From an uncultured Bacteroides sp. (GTDB taxonomy: Bacteria; Bacteroidota; Bacteroidia; Bacteroidales; Bacteroidaceae), in assembly GCA_947071285.1 (NCBI GenBank), contig CAMTFK010000022.1:1-33146 (forward strand): a DNA stretch of 33,146 bases, given 5' to 3'. Below the pieces are notes generated by a model. The model did no database searches. It saw only the letters and a list, made by a program, of their open reading frames with translations, and was not told the DNA's origin. The translations under genes were made by a program, and so were the position numbers. Positions 33,048 through 33,146 of the stretch are shown piece by piece; within the stretch, counting starts at the first letter, position 1; each line of letters begins with the position of its first letter.

Positions 33048-33146
33048 ACTATCTTCATTCCCCTCCTCCAGTTGGAGGAGGGGTGCCCAAAGGGCGGGGT
33101 GGTAGGTGAGTAAGAATTCCTTAGTGTAATAATTCATAGGTATTTA
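33048..33146. repeat. Second copy of the palindromic MITE/BIME-like element, cut by window end
   Basis: From ACTATC at 33048 the sequence follows the reverse complement of 16874 downward. It has a CCCCTCCTCCA/TGGAGGAGGGG hairpin (33060-33070 with 33073-33083), GCCC-AAA-GGGC (33085-33095), then GGGGTGGTAGGTGAG and AAGAATTCCTTA. By eye the copies agree at most positions over about 95 bases, diverging in the AT-rich centre. The element continues past the window edge. The short 32997-33047 stretch before it holds two ACAAGCTAC-type direct repeats and a small CGCC-TTTC-GGCG hairpin at 33019-33030. Confidence 0.88.

Overview
This window reads as chromosomal DNA of a gut Bacteroidota, most likely genus Bacteroides. 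The reasons are TAnnTTTG-type -7 promoter boxes, weak ribosome binding sites, a one-protein hybrid two-component regulator (HTCS), and dense secreted CAZymes. Every gene I accept lies on the + strand. No rRNA, tRNA, CRISPR array, transposase or SusC/SusD pair was seen.

Layout: (1) 1-578: the 3' end of an OmpH/Skp-like periplasmic protein and a strong intrinsic terminator. (2) 678-6606: an operon of a PL6 polysaccharide lyase, a large GH28-type beta-helix protein and a membrane-anchored DUF362 protein, with its own promoter box and terminator. (3) 6612-16674: a second operon of GH28, GH97, GH31, GH36 and an (alpha/alpha)6 six-hairpin glycosidase. A 106-bp palindromic array of four 22-bp units sits between the last two genes. 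(4) 16710-16874: a MITE/BIME-like palindromic element. (5) 16996-21150: an HTCS regulator, probably controlling the glycosidase operons, with its terminator. (6) 21258-32996: a ten-gene run. It encodes a di-heme cytochrome c/beta-propeller protein, a RidA/chorismatase-like protein, a cupin lipoprotein, a VOC protein, DhaK, DhaL, an LsrF-like class I aldolase, a PQQ-like propeller and a 1330-residue protein. That last protein joins NPCBM-like, HzsA-like propeller, di-heme cytochrome c and FGE/SUMF-like parts. (7) 33048-33146: a second, inverted and window-truncated copy of the palindromic element.

How it works together: regions 2-5 form a CAZyme locus without SusC/D. Its enzyme mix (PL6, two GH28, likely alpha-galactosidases of GH97 and GH36, and GH31) points to a galactose- and uronate-containing plant glycan rather than plain alginate. 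Region 6 looks like an undescribed catabolic module. Exported cytochrome c, propeller and cupin proteins would act in the periplasm. An ATP-dependent DhaKL kinase and an LsrF-type Schiff-base aldolase/thiolase would act in the cytosol. All key DhaK, DhaL and LsrF catalytic residues are present. The substrate is unknown.

The least expected structural signal is a pair of intergenic arrays (14427-14514 and 27016-27095). Both have exactly four imperfect-palindrome units at exactly 22-bp spacing, yet their half-sites are unrelated (TTTGCCA/TGGCAA versus TACY/TAGT).
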